This document shows positions 1-10,575 of a stretch of 64,000 nt of DNA, piece by piece (positions within the stretch are counted from its first letter, which is position 1; each line of letters begins with the position of its first letter). The notes beneath the pieces are model-generated. The model was not told where the DNA came from, did not search any database, and saw nothing but the letters and a program-made list of their open reading frames with translations. The stretch spans positions 62,001-126,000 of the forward strand of contig JAODTK010005735.1 of the NCBI GenBank assembly GCA_026419785.1, given 5' to 3'. A program made the position numbers and the translations under genes. The stretch comes from Sclerodactyla briareus. Its lineage: Eukaryota; Echinodermata; Holothuroidea; Dendrochirotida; Sclerodactylidae.

Positions 1-2270
1 GCTGTTGTGTGACGTAGGGCCTAGTCGTTAGCCCAAAACACGTAGCTCGAAATCCATGAAATTTCCATTTAATCGATCAATCATGGACTATTGTGCACAA
101 ATTATTAAATTGAATTTCAGTTGACCACAGGCCTAGTACCAACCTGAGGATTAGTCCTAAGCTCGTTGGTTCTCACTGTGCGAAGCAGAAGTTCCGGCCA
201 TGATGGCTGTCCGAGGCAAACCCAAATGTGGGATAGGCTAGGCCATACACCTGTCACTTATTTATACGAATAGTAGCGTTAGGCTAAAACTGACGTAACT
301 GGGTTTTAGTATTTCGCAAAAATATTACTTTAGCTGTATAATGATTGGGAAACCTGAGACAATCATTACTGAGAAGGTATACCAAATACTACCTGCGGGT
401 TATTTTAACATTTTCCTCCATTCTCTGGCGGGTTTATTATAGCCTTTTCCTAAAAATATTCTGAAACGACGAAAAACGCACGTATCGTTGCAGCTTGCGA
501 ACTCGAAAATCATGATACGCTTGAAAAAAAAAACACAGAGCAAAAAACATCCGAACATTCTCCCAATCTCCGATCAAACCATGTTCCAATCACGGATTGG
601 TGGACAGTTTCCAAAACTAAAATGAAGGGAACAAGATGTAAAAATCGGGAAATATGTTTAAGGTCTGAGCCAAAATTTACCTCAAATGGCAACACATTCC
701 CTATGCGCGGCCATCGCCCCGTCAAAAAAGAAGAAAGAAAAAGAAAACAGAAACAAAAAGAAGCCTACAACAAAACAAAAAAAACACCATGAATACAGAC
801 GGAACTGCAACAGACACACAGAAACACAATACAGGTACAGAAATGAAGGCAAAACATCCAAAACATCGATTACACAATCATGGATACGCGTAGCCTATGC
901 CAACGGGAGCAAAATTTTTATATGGCCGGTGAGCAAAAATGGAACCGTGCCCCAAAAACAAAAATTTTGGTTGCATCAATAACAGCAAAAGAAAAAAAAA
1001 AGGAATGCTCCCAAAGCAGAATACTCGCCACCCGCAACCTTTTTTACAGGTCGTAGGCTCGAGAAGGTCCCGGTCGAACCCGTGGTTTGGTTTGGCCTCG
1101 AATCCTTTGGCTGTCTCGGGGGAAATATCTCCAGTCTCGCTTCGAGACCAGCCAAAAAATATGTGTTGTTTCGGTTTTGTTTTTTGTGAATAATTTCAGT
1201 TCAAACTGTTGGTCCAGCCTAAATCGTATCCTGTTGTTCTATTGCTGGGCCCCTATTAGCCTAGTTGTTTTATCCAACCCTAATAGTTAGGCCGTAAAGT
1301 TGAAGAGGGGCCGTGGCAGGGGTCCGGTAGCCACACCCCAATTCTAGTCCAAAAGCCAAGGCGGTCCGTCGGTACATTTGCTGATGTCGGTACATCCGCT
1401 CGAGGGGGGAGGGGCACGCAACCCGTTGAGGAAGCCCCCCCCCCCTCCGTCGAGGATGGTTTTCCTGAGTGGCCGGAGACGCTGAACGTTTTATTCCAAT
1501 CCTTCTTTATGAAAATTTCAATAGTAAAGCGAAAATTTTCGTCTTTTGTCTTATTGCCGAGCAGGTTCATCGTCAAGTTAAAAATCATCCACCAGCATCC
1601 ATCGTTCCTAAAAATGATACAATATGTGGCATTTAATGTATAAATCAGGATATACCAAGTATTATGAATATCTCGAAATGGCCTCAAGAGATTAGTTACA
1701 ATTCCGTTGGTGAGGGTGAACGTCATGCAGATATATCTGATTCGGGAGTAAGTACCTAATGAGTGGGATTGTCACTGATTTTCATTTTTTTTTCTAAGTC
1801 TTTCTTGAGGAACATAGTTCTAAAAGATTAATAATAAAAAATGAGGGCATTGAGGTTTTGACATATGGGTAGAGTGAGGCTCGGAAATCTTTGAATGATC
1901 CTGGAACCACCCCCGTCGGGAAAACTTATTAATCGGGACATGCCCATGGGGGAAGGAAATCCTGGCGCCACCATGCAGGCAGGGTACTTTTTCTTCAGTG
2001 ATGGTCAAATTCCAGGATCACCAGGCCGCGTCCAGTGGTGGGGGGGGGGGGGGGGGCTCTTCCTGCTTCATCAGCTCTCACCCTGATTCGCAAATATACA
2101 ATTTTTTTTAGTTTCACAGCTCCCTTTCGTGAATTAGTCCCGTTGACTATCGGTCACTTGATCACATACCTTAACTTTTCACTTGTTTAAATTTATTCAT
2201 TTCACGATTCCTCGCAAAAATACGAAGGCCAGGTGGACCTTTGTAATTCAACTCTTTAAGACGTCTGTTC
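1..2270. other. unassigned AT-rich DNA, no gene recognised
   Basis: I see no gene here. A 148-codon open frame on the minus strand (1280-1726) has no family motif I recognise, and its C-terminal half is low-complexity (Gly/Ser/Pro from a C-rich run at 1436-1447). An A-rich tract (about 720-800) explains the Lys-rich frame there. A word near 1068-1083 resembles a pol III B box on the minus strand, but I found no matching A box, so I do not call a tRNA or SINE. Confidence 0.5.
2038..2056. repeat. poly-G run
   Basis: A G homopolymer of about 17 bases with a short G-rich lead-in. Length is likely unreliable in any assembly. No gene is attached to it. Confidence 0.9.
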
Positions 2271-2274
2271 TATG

Positions 2275-2970
2275 TTGACAGAATTATTAAATCGTCTTGA
2301 GATAATTTCCTAGGACCTTTAACCAAAATCACCATAGATTGTTCCCAAAATACCTCATGTTGCAATAGAGAGCAACTAGAATCCTACAGCTTCCAGGGTC
2401 CCTAAGGCGGGAATTTGAAGTGAATTTGCCCTACGTAGTCTTTTTGTGTGGTATGGCAACACCTGAACACAGATTTGCCCGCGCTACACATGAGGGCGAC
2501 ATGACTTCACCTAGGCATATAATGTTCCCAGACGTAGTCTGTTTTTTTTTAAAAGTTATTATGATTCTCAGAATTATATGAAAAATCTTTTATAGTTTCT
2601 GGAATCTTGTTAATCGAGCATGATAACTTGTTACCAGATGAGCCTCGATTTCACTAGAGGCACTTAGAACCCTACAGCTTTCAGAGCCCTGAGCTGAAGC
2701 GTGCTCTGGACCCCACGCGAAAGGGATCGCGCTCATGGGAGTATATTGTTTCCTGTATGTCAGCACGATTAACATCGCGCTAATTAAATCAACGGGCGAT
2801 ATGACTTCGACCGACGAACCTAATTGCAGACGTCCGTTCCTGCATGCACAATTATTCTGAGTCCCTTGATAGTTTTCTCATCGATCGTCAACCAAAATCC
2901 ACTATAAAATGTCCCCAAATGAGCCTCAGATGTCCTTTGATGACTGGCGTTATTGTTATTGTACTGTGCT
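2275..2970. repeat. degenerate tandem repeat, ~280-bp period
   Basis: Related blocks recur in the same order. 'CCTACAGCTT' with flanking 'ACTAGA..' and 'AG.GCC' words occurs near 2383 and 2671. 'GGGCGACATGACTTC' near 2506 matches 'GGGCGATATGACTTC' near 2795, and each is followed by 'CAGACGT'. 'ACCAAAATC.AC.ATA' followed by 'TCCCCAAA' or 'TTCCCAAAA' occurs near 2321 and 2890. Spacing of about 285 bp implies two full units plus a partial third. Copies have diverged strongly, with many substitutions and indels. There is no coding potential. The family is unknown to me; it may be the internal repeat of a larger dispersed element. Confidence 0.6.
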
Positions 2971-2974
2971 GTTT

Positions 2975-4195
2975 CATGAACTACGCGGTATGAGGAATAC
3001 ATACATATATTAGTAAGATGTTTGGAGGGGGAAGGGAAAACGTAGGTGTGATTCCCAGCTGTGTGGATCTCTCTCCGTAAACGAGAACCCGGTAAGTAAG
3101 TGTCTGGGAGCGGCTTTACGGGGAGCTATGTGGCTCTTAGCCTCCGAAATTTGCACGAGATCTTCCCTCCCCGCGCCCCACCCAATATTGTCCATGGTAT
3201 GTATGCATTGCGTGAACATGATGAATGCGTCGAACAGGGAAATACTTCAATGCCCTTTCGCTGCAGGTAAAGGCCTCTTCTGGTGATCTGAAATGTTAAA
3301 TGTTTTCTTGTACGATGCGCAGCAACCTATGGCGGCGCTCGCTCAGCTAGTCACAACATAAGTAGCCCCCCCACATAATTGCTCAAAAACCGCCCTGACA
3401 GCGTCGGTATATTGACTATGTACTGTCGGACTTCCAGCTTATTTTACATCCCGGGCCCCTCACTTTAATCACCCCCGTTACGCAACTGAACTTATATATG
3501 AACCGACCATGCATGATGATCGAAATAAAAATAAAAAAAAAGAGCCCGGGCCTAAAATCATGGGAAATCCGGTACTATGCTACGCCAATGCGAAACTCGT
3601 CAAGCAGGGCACTGATACTGGGATAGAACTTACAAGAGGAGAGGACTGTTATTATTACACCAGTGGCCCTATGAAAGAGCAATATCCGGGTTCAATGCGC
3701 TGAACATGTGGATGAATGAAACAAATACACTTAGACATAGGTTTGCCTTTGATATAAAGGGTTTTCAACAAAGACCTAAAAGATGTACAGGTGAGGAGTC
3801 CCGAGTAATCGAATATTGTTGAAGTGTTACCAACCGGTACCATATTCATGTTGTTGAACGACCATAGATAGATTAAGGCAAATCTGCATCCTGGTGGGGT
3901 CTTCTCAATTAAATGCGATGCGAGGATATATATGGCTGATGGCTTCATCGGACAAATTGGGCAAACTGGGGGTGGAGGCACACAATTGCGCCACCCTGGT
4001 TATGCTCAGGTTTAGATCATTCCTGTCTCGAATTTGTGGAGAATGATCGGGAAGAAAATAACTGTTCTGCAGATTGTAGAAAAAAAGGCAAATAATCACC
4101 ATGAACAAAGAGGTTTGTCTCACAGTATCATGTCATATAGAGCAGTGGGGTGTAGTTAGGCCCACAATGCAGTGCGGAGTTGTTGCCATCACTAT
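2975..4195. other. unassigned DNA, no gene recognised
   Basis: No recognisable coding, RNA or repeat structure. The largest open frame (3655-3981 minus, 108 codons) has no motif I can name. A short A-rich stretch lies at about 3524-3545. Confidence 0.4.
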
Positions 4196-4199
4196 TATA

Positions 4200-4345
4200 C
4201 TTTATCCATCAGTCTCGATTGTCTCTCGGATGCGTCCTTGCTCGTCTCGGTATCAAAAGTTTGCTCCTTGGTCGCAGTCGACCCGGTCTCGACTACCCTC
4301 TGGATCGGTCTCGGTCTCGGTATCGGTCTCGCGATTGTGCCGGTT
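4200..4345 (+). repeat. GGTCTC-type hexamer-rich patch
   Basis: 'GGTCTCG' or one-base variants (GTCTCG, GGTATCG) occur many times between about 4210 and 4332, densest at 4286-4332 as GGTCTCGGTCTCGGTATCGG. This keeps several plus-strand frames open at once (one of 145 codons) and produces Ser/Val- or Gly/Leu-rich pseudo-proteins. I therefore treat those frames as repeat artefacts. The reverse-complement word (GAGACC/GAGTCC) is enriched in patches near 6.9 and 7.5 kb. Confidence 0.6.
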
Positions 4346-4349
4346 TCCT

Positions 4350-6910
4350 ACAGTACAACACTGTTCAATAGTCAATACGATTTTAAAATCCCTTCAACCA
4401 AAAATTAAAAAAACAAAGTGCCCAGAAACGAAAACTCAAGTCACCAGAAAAAGGAAAAGAAAACGAAAGACTGGATACGAAAATATAAAACAAACAAGAA
4501 GAGAGGATCGACGAGAGGAAAAAAACCTACCGATATGATACTCGCGAGGACGGATGGCAGCAGGGGCGATTGGGCTAATCAGCAACTGCTACTGTAGCGC
4601 CGGTCGGCACTAGTTGTGCATTCTGTATTATTCACATACCAAATTCTAATTTCGTGGGTGACCGTTGCATTTTGTCGTTCATAAATTTGACGGATGGGAA
4701 TTACCATTTCTTGCTGTCTAGTAATCAGTCTCGGTTGTTGTGTTTCATGGACGGTGTATTTTGGTTGTGGGATCGTGTGCTTTTAGGGGACTGCCTTGAG
4801 GAAGGTGTGTAGAAGCGGGGCGGAACCGCGTGGTGGCTTGTGTTCAGGCCTGTGTAATAGTTATCGTTTGTTTGTGCACCGCACGCGTCTGAAGCCGTAG
4901 TACGAGTAATTATGTCATATTAGGAGAAGGAAGTTTTATTTTAAATCGTTGAGACTGGTCCAGTCGAATTCTGTGTATTCATGTAGGGAAGTATCAGGAG
5001 GTTCCTTTTACAAATATTATTTGTTATGTCAATTCCCTTCGATTGGATATTTATATTGTCCTGCCACCGCCCCCTCTCCCCGTTACCTCTGGGTTTCAGG
5101 AATCCCACGGACCCGCCGCACGCTGTTTGCCAGGGGTGCACGACTACAATATCATTCAGCCCAGCTATTCGAGCTATCGTCATGTGAGGTGCTATAGTGC
5201 AATCGTGTGGATCGGCCCAACTCACTTCAGTCGGTTACATTTTTACAGATGCAGTGTAGTACATGGCGACCACTATAGAGGTTTGTCGGAAGCGACACTG
5301 ATTTGGGGGTTTTGGTTCTTGGCACTTATTTTTTGTGGTCAGGTGGGGGAAAAACATTTTAGTTCCTGCTTAGTGTGTTTTTGCACACATCCGAAGTCTG
5401 ATCTTTTGTTTACGCAATTGTTTTCAAGTACCCTCGCCTTTCATGATTGAAGTGTAATGTTGGAAGTCTTCATTTGTTATCAAAACATTCTTCTTCGGAG
5501 ACGCTGTTCGTGTTTTGTTTTGGCATATTTTATTATTTTGCTTCTTTCTGTGGTGTGTCTTCGTTCGTTCTTGTATTTTATGTTTTATACAGTTTATTTT
5601 TTGTATTGGTTTTTTGTTTTTTGTTTTGATCTTTTTTTTTCTGGCGGAGCTGCCTGCCCATATCCCATTGCTCTCCGCCACCGATTCTATCAGGAGGCTT
5701 GAAAATACTACTCAAAGTTTAAATCGGTGGATGTCATATTATAAGGGCACGATGCCAGATGCGGGAACTGGATGGCACTGCGCTGGCGTTGACCATTGAG
5801 CAATCCAGGGCATCCACTCGTCCGTGTGGTAAGTATTTGGCCGTGTTAAGAAATTTTCGGAACCTCGTATATACCGTATATACCAAGTAGAGCGGACAAA
5901 AACCAAGAGGGCTCGTGACAGCCAACACAACACTTGGAAACACGTACAATATGTATCACTCTACCTGCTTAATTACCAAAGTTACGACTTCGAAAGAACG
6001 CACTTTATATTTGCTTGTATGGGCGTTCTTCTTCCTGAATCGCATATACCTACTGGTAATTACCATGTAGAAAGACCATTCCTGAAAGGAGTTCTAGCCA
6101 CTTCGCCCAACCGATGATAACCGTCAGTTCCGTACATACCCTACCGGTTAAATAACGAGTATCGAGAGAACACCGTCTTTTGTTTGGCGGTGTTGGGAGA
6201 TGATATGCCTCTATACTGGACCATTTTGATGCAGAACCCATACTTGGATCGAGACAAAGGTCATGTAAGGCAAGAGAGGTCAACTTGCAGGAACATCTCG
6301 TTAACACGATAAATCTCAGAATGCTTGTTTCAATCAAGCGGAATTGGGGATGCTGTTTTATGGGAGGAATATCATCACCGAATTGTTTTCTGGTGTAATA
6401 AACACCGTGTCCTTGTAATTGTATAGCCAATTAGAGACACACCCACAAAATCTGAGTCCATCGTTTTGCACACAAACAAATCAATCCAAATACAACTCGA
6501 TTGCTTTGACAGAAACAATTAATCCGCGGACGGAAATAAAAAAAATCTGAACTACAGTTCTTATCCAGTTTTGTTACCGAAATGAACCCATCAACAAACA
6601 AAAACAACAGGTTTCTTGCACTTCGTCATAAATTTTCAAACTTTTTAGACTTTGACCTGACCCCGAAGCATGGTCATGATCATACAACTATAATGGGGAT
6701 TCCCATATAGAAAATGCGCCCCATCCTATTTTGTGTGGTTGGGAGCAAGGCCTTTTTACAGCCAAACATTAGCAAAAATATGAAAAAAAATCTACCATTC
6801 ATATACCGAACATTAACCCCGGTGACAAAAAAAAAAAATCGTAAACCCCATTACCGGCCAGACAGCCATAAAATGGTAGCACCAATCTCTACTTTTAACA
6901 TTCTTCAAGA
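4350..6910. other. unassigned DNA with T-rich tracts
   Basis: No supported gene. 5430-5645 is strongly T-rich on the plus strand, and its overlapping Phe/Leu/Val-rich frames are compositional. A 126-codon minus-strand frame (6050-6430) resembles nothing I know. 4380-4540 and 6450-6560 are A-rich. Confidence 0.4.
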
Positions 6911-6914
6911 CTCA

Positions 6915-7030
6915 AAACCAGTATGGAGTCAAATCCAGCCAACCCGAGCAACACGAGTCCTCATACCCGAGTCCCAGACCGAGTCCTCAAACACCCGGGC
7001 CCGAGTTTCTTGTGTCCGAGACACGAATAC
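6915..7030 (+). repeat. GAGTCC/CCCGAG-rich degenerate minisatellite
   Basis: Words of the form 'CCCGAGTC', 'CCGAGTCC' and 'CGAGTCCTC' recur about every 10-20 bases across this stretch. The pattern is too diverged for a fixed period to be read by eye. Codon content is dictated by the repeat (Pro/Ser/Arg), so frames crossing it are not evidence for genes. See the sister patch at 7500-7645. Confidence 0.5.
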
Positions 7031-7499
7031 CGTCTCTTTTACAACTTGAAATTCCAGCAGAAATATGTTATAAGGTTTAGAACAGCATGTTATTGCAGTC
7101 AGTCCCCCACAAACAGAGTAACTGTAATGTGCATAGCATCCCAACTCAAAATTTCTATAGCTCTCCTTACCTGTTTCTAGTAACATATCGAGAAAGTTCA
7201 TAACGATAGCCCAATATTTGCAATTGCCATTCAGCAGTGCCAAAACTAATAAAATAAATGCATATTCAATACCCCATCCCTCAACTGCAACCGTTTGCAG
7301 ACTATATAACATAATATTTTCAATACGGCATATATTCACTTGAAGTTTTTTTCTCTTGCATTTCAGACAGATGGTAGTCCCACGAGGACTGGAGTGGCGC
7401 CTCGACGGACAGCCGCTCAAGCGCAGTCAAACTTATTCGGTCAAACGCACTATTTAGTAACTTAAAAAAGAAAATGAAAAAATACAAAAACTTTTTTGC
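7031..7499 (-). other. interval between two GAGTCC patches; weak open frame
   Basis: A 163-codon open frame (6929-7420, minus) spans this interval and part of the preceding repeat patch. It has a 'CLKCKRKK' segment near residues 18-25 and a hydrophobic stretch (about residues 53-64), but no domain I recognise. The upstream sequence shows no recognisable promoter. I regard it as chance or an eroded remnant. Confidence 0.15.
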
Positions 7500-7645
7500 G
7501 GTCTTGGAGCTGGTCTCGAGACGAGCTCCGGTCGGAACACCGAGTCCCGTTTACGAGTATCGAAACCCGTTCCGAGCCCGATCCTTCAAAAATCCCAGGT
7601 AGCGAAATCGGGTCGGAGGCAGACGGACTCGAGTCCTCCATATGT
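7500..7645 (+). repeat. second GAGTCC/CCGAGC-rich patch
   Basis: Repeated words 'GGTCTCGAGACGAG', 'CCGAGTCCCG', 'CCGAGCCCGA', 'ACTCGAGTCCTC' and 'CTCGAACGGCTC' occur over about 145 bases. The same vocabulary appears at 6915-7030, and its complement at 4200-4345, so the three patches may derive from one repeat family. No gene. Confidence 0.5.
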
Positions 7646-7994
7646 TGATCTCAAATAAAGCTCGAACGGCTCAAAACACGGGTTCATGAACTCATTAGGG
7701 ACCTACATAGCCACAGCGGGCATAAGCTCGATCCCTCAGGTAAGGTCGAGGTATCGTGTTAGCCACAATTGGCCAAAGAGAATCTTCCAAACTTTCCCAT
7801 TTTCTAGCATAATACCTCTATCACCCAAAATCATTAGGGTTTCTTTTACTCAACACAAAATCTTCAAATACTCAATTTTGGGAGATTGATCGCCAAGCAA
7901 CGGCATAAGCTTATCGTGTTCACAGGGGTTTCAGAATTGGACTCAGTTGACCTCGATGTCCTTTTGAGTTCGAGTTATCTCACCACAAGGCGTC

Positions 7995-8064
7995 GCACAC
8001 ATACACACCACACACACATACTCCACCCACACACACACCACCCACACACGCACATACCTACACC
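7995..8064 (+). repeat. (CA)n-type interrupted microsatellite
   Basis: CACACA/CACCA/CATACA runs over about 70 bases, interrupted by C and T. It lies about 40 bases before the T-run that opens the dispersed repeat at 8100. Confidence 0.9.
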
Positions 8065-8099
8065 TTGAAAGTCAAAACCATCCTACTGAGCAATAATTT

Positions 8100-8560
8100 T
8101 CCCGATTTTTTTTTTTTTTTTTCTTTTGGGAGATTTATGGTTTTGCCTCGTAGTCTTCGCCGCCGCCGGAAGATGTCCGTGTTGACGCCATAACTCTCTA
8201 ACGCAATGCTGATTGACATGAAACGTTGCATACATGTTCACCCTCCAGACATCTCATATGGGTTCGAATTTGGGCGTATATAGTCGCTCCATTCTGGCAG
8301 CGGCCATCTTGCTTTCAACGGAACTGATTGGCGAGTGTTTGTACAATACTCCCTCGTCTCTTGTCGGATCCCTATGAAACTTTGCACACACAAGTGTGGC
8401 GCGCGCCACACTGCCCTGACGCGGCCGATTTTGTTTTTTTGCGAACGGAGTTATTGTGCTGAATTTGCGCGTTTTGGGAGCATGGCTATCGTTTTAAAGC
8501 CAACATTTTTTTTCGCCTCATACGACCTAGCCTGTTGAAAACAGCGTTTGACTTTGTTCA
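8100..8560 (+). repeat. dispersed repeat, CGCCGCCGCCGG-headed family
   Basis: After a T-run (8107-8122) comes a GC-rich 'CGCCGCCGCCGG' head at about 8158. It is followed by 'ACTCTCTAACGCAATG', 'GATTGACATGAAACG' and a '..TACATGTTCACC' segment. The same order (GC head, CTCTCATTCTTTAACAC, GATTGACACAAAACTTGG, ACACATGTCC) appears at 20365-20455 plus and, in reverse, near 42530-42640. A later piece (about 8467-8503, 'TTGCGCGTTTTGGGAGCATGG') recurs at about 10312. I see no coding capacity. It is probably a non-autonomous transposon or remnant; its class is undetermined. Confidence 0.6.
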
Positions 8561-9340
8561 ATTCGTATGAACCTCTTCATGTGCAAGGATGCCCCTTGAA
8601 CCGCGGTGATTTGCCTAACAAACGCCTTGCCACTCGTTCCGCACGCTGTAAACTGAATCTTTGGCTTGACTAGTGGGTCGTGCAACGTCAACGCTGATTG
8701 CGCAATCGGACTTCCTCTCTTTTACTAAATTACGGGAAACGGCCAATGCCTATGGGAATAACTCTGTTGATTGATACTCTTTAGACAAACTCCAACCTAT
8801 TTTTGGCATCCTTAGATAGATATTCTTTTTTATTCTCCATTTGAAGGATTCATATTTTTCTGAACTCGGACGGCGATACTATGCAAGCCGCAATACGCCT
8901 GCGCATAGCTGTAACAGCGGCTTCGGTTCATTTTAGGCTTCGAAGCATCATTCTTCGAAAACTTAGAAAGTTATTGAAAGTCCTTCTGTAAATCTTGTAT
9001 GACAAAATCTCGGGCGGATTTTTTCCGTACTCTATTCAGGGGTTGCTCCCTCCATATCAACGTCCGTGTGTTTACTGATATTACATTTACGTCACCTGAA
9101 TCGTATGAGCTGATTCCCATTTTTGGTGGGATTTGTCAACAGCCCTGCATACTATATTTAGGTGATATTCGACCGTGGTATTAACTAAAAATTGATAGCC
9201 CCTCTATTTAGGAACAGCTTCCGCATAATCGTCTGCTTCAGCAGGCTCAACGCCCCCACCCGACGGACTTTTTATCTCGATCGTCCCGAAGTGTCCGGAT
9301 GAGATATTTAGTCATTTTGCCCTTTCACCTATATTTCCTT
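8561..9340. other. unassigned DNA, no gene recognised
   Basis: No coding, RNA or clear repeat signal. The 61-codon frame at 8999-9184 is unremarkable. Confidence 0.4.
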
Positions 9341-9361
9341 TTGCTGGTTGCCATAGCACTG

Positions 9362-9375
9362 GTTGCTATGGTAAC
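9362..9375. promoter_or_regulatory. RFX X-box-like imperfect palindrome
   Basis: GTTGCTATGGTAAC fits the imperfect palindrome bound by RFX-family factors (half-sites GTTGC and GTAAC/GCAAC). It lies in a small cluster of short inverted words (9347-9440). A closer match occurs at 12019. No gene start lies beside it, so any regulatory role is conjecture. Confidence 0.2.
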
Positions 9376-9474
9376 CATAGTGATGGTTTGGAACTATCCA
9401 CTGAGGGGTACCCGTTGGTGGGGTACCAATGGGTGCCGGGTGATCCACCAATAAGGTGCACTCGCAAAAGTGTC

Positions 9475-9511
9475 CGTTTGTGTGTTTGCGTGTGTGTGTG
9501 TGTGTGTGTGC
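9475..9511 (+). repeat. (TG)n microsatellite
   Basis: A TG run of about 10 uninterrupted dinucleotides with a TGTGTTTGCG lead-in, placed directly upstream of the 183-bp-periodic repeat. Confidence 0.95.
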
Positions 9512-9539
9512 GTTTTGCGTGTCCTTCGATTTTTGATAC

Positions 9540-10350
9540 GGTTTTTTTCTCAAATATCTCCATTTTGAAATGGCTGAACAAAGTGAAATTTCGCACACGC
9601 TTTAATAGTCACTAAACACATAATCGCTCCCAAAATTAAATGGAAACTATCAAATTTGAGGAATTTAGGAGGCAAAAGACAATTTTGGGGCAATTTCTCA
9701 TTTTTACAAGTTTTCACTATTTTTTAATATATTCCCTTATTCCAATGGCTGAATGATTTCCAATTTTGTGGCAATGTAAAAAGACACAAATAAAACTTTT
9801 CCCATGCAATTAGCACAAAATTACCAAAAATGTCAATTTAGGGGGGGGGGGGGGGAAATAGATTTTTGGCCAAATATGAGAATTTCTGAAAATCTGTTTC
9901 AGTTTTTTTGGTATATCTAGAGATTGGGAGGACTGAATGATTCCAAATTCCAGAAGTAGCTACAAAGTATCAAAACGAAGGGTTTCCCACCATTTATGCT
10001 GTGAATCAACTGAAATTTCCATGAATATGAATATTTTTTGGGGAAATCGCTGTTTTCAGACATATTGTGATAAATTTTGTCCATTTGCAACTCGCGAAAA
10101 GGTAGCAAGTAGAAACAAAGAAATAGTTCCAAATTTGCCGATGGATCCTGCAACTCCGGGGATTGCCCTCTTGTTTATTGTTGCGAAAATCATTTTTCGC
10201 AGATTTGACATTGTTTTTTTTTTTGGCACACATGATCGCGTAATGAAAATTTTGAGCGGGTGAAACAGTGGGCGGTTTTTTTTTTTTTTTCGGAATTGGT
10301 TTTCAATTATTTGCGCGTTTTGAAGCATGGCGATCATTTTGAGACCAACT
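9540..10350 (+). repeat. dispersed repeat with ~183-bp internal periodicity
   Basis: A conserved box, 'tatct/tattc ... ATGGCTGAA(T/C)... ccAAatTT', occurs near 9555, 9745 and 9925: 'AAATGGCTGAACAAAGTG', 'CAATGGCTGAATGATTTCC' and 'GGACTGAATGATTCC'. The boxes are 180-190 bases apart. The last part (about 10312-10352) matches the end of the 8.1-8.56 kb repeat. A 15-base G run at 9841-9855 interrupts it. Frames here are short and family-free. The element is probably non-coding. Confidence 0.55.
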
Positions 10351-10367
10351 TTTGTTTCCGCCCCAAC

Positions 10368-10575
10368 TTACCACCCCGAAGATCGGTGTTCGAATCCCGC
10401 TCGGGTTATACGTGTTCGCTGCCTTCTCTCTGGCGTATCATAAACCGAGCGGGAGGCAATTTGCGTGTTGCCGTCTGTGTGTGATGTACCCCTCCCCCTC
10501 CTCAACACACATTCAGGTTTCGCCAGAGAGGCATAGCCTAATTTTGTGTACCTGGTGAAGGATTCGCACTTGGCC
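10368..10575 (+). mobile_element. tRNA-derived SINE, truncated head
   Basis: A pol III B-box-like word GTGTTCGAATCCC lies at 10388-10400. The body then shares ordered blocks with the SINE at 54.4 kb: a '..TGTTCGCTGCCTTCTC' block, a 'GCGGGAGGCAATTTG' block (GCGGGTAGGCTATTTG in the other copy), 'TGTGATGTACCCCTCCCCC' (TGTGACCACCCCCC) and finally 'AGAGAGGCAT' with 'TACCTGGTGAAGGATT'. No A box is visible upstream, so the tRNA-like 5' part seems truncated or decayed. Such elements are mobilised in trans by LINEs. It inserted next to, or into, the end of the preceding dispersed repeat. Confidence 0.6.

Noticed and set aside
4101..4538. 145-codon frame with basic C-terminus
   Set aside because: It is kept open by the GGTCTC hexamer repeat and an A-rich tract, with no domain.
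5434..5700. Overlapping Phe-rich frames resembling membrane segments
   Set aside because: They arise from a T-rich tract open in all three plus-strand frames.
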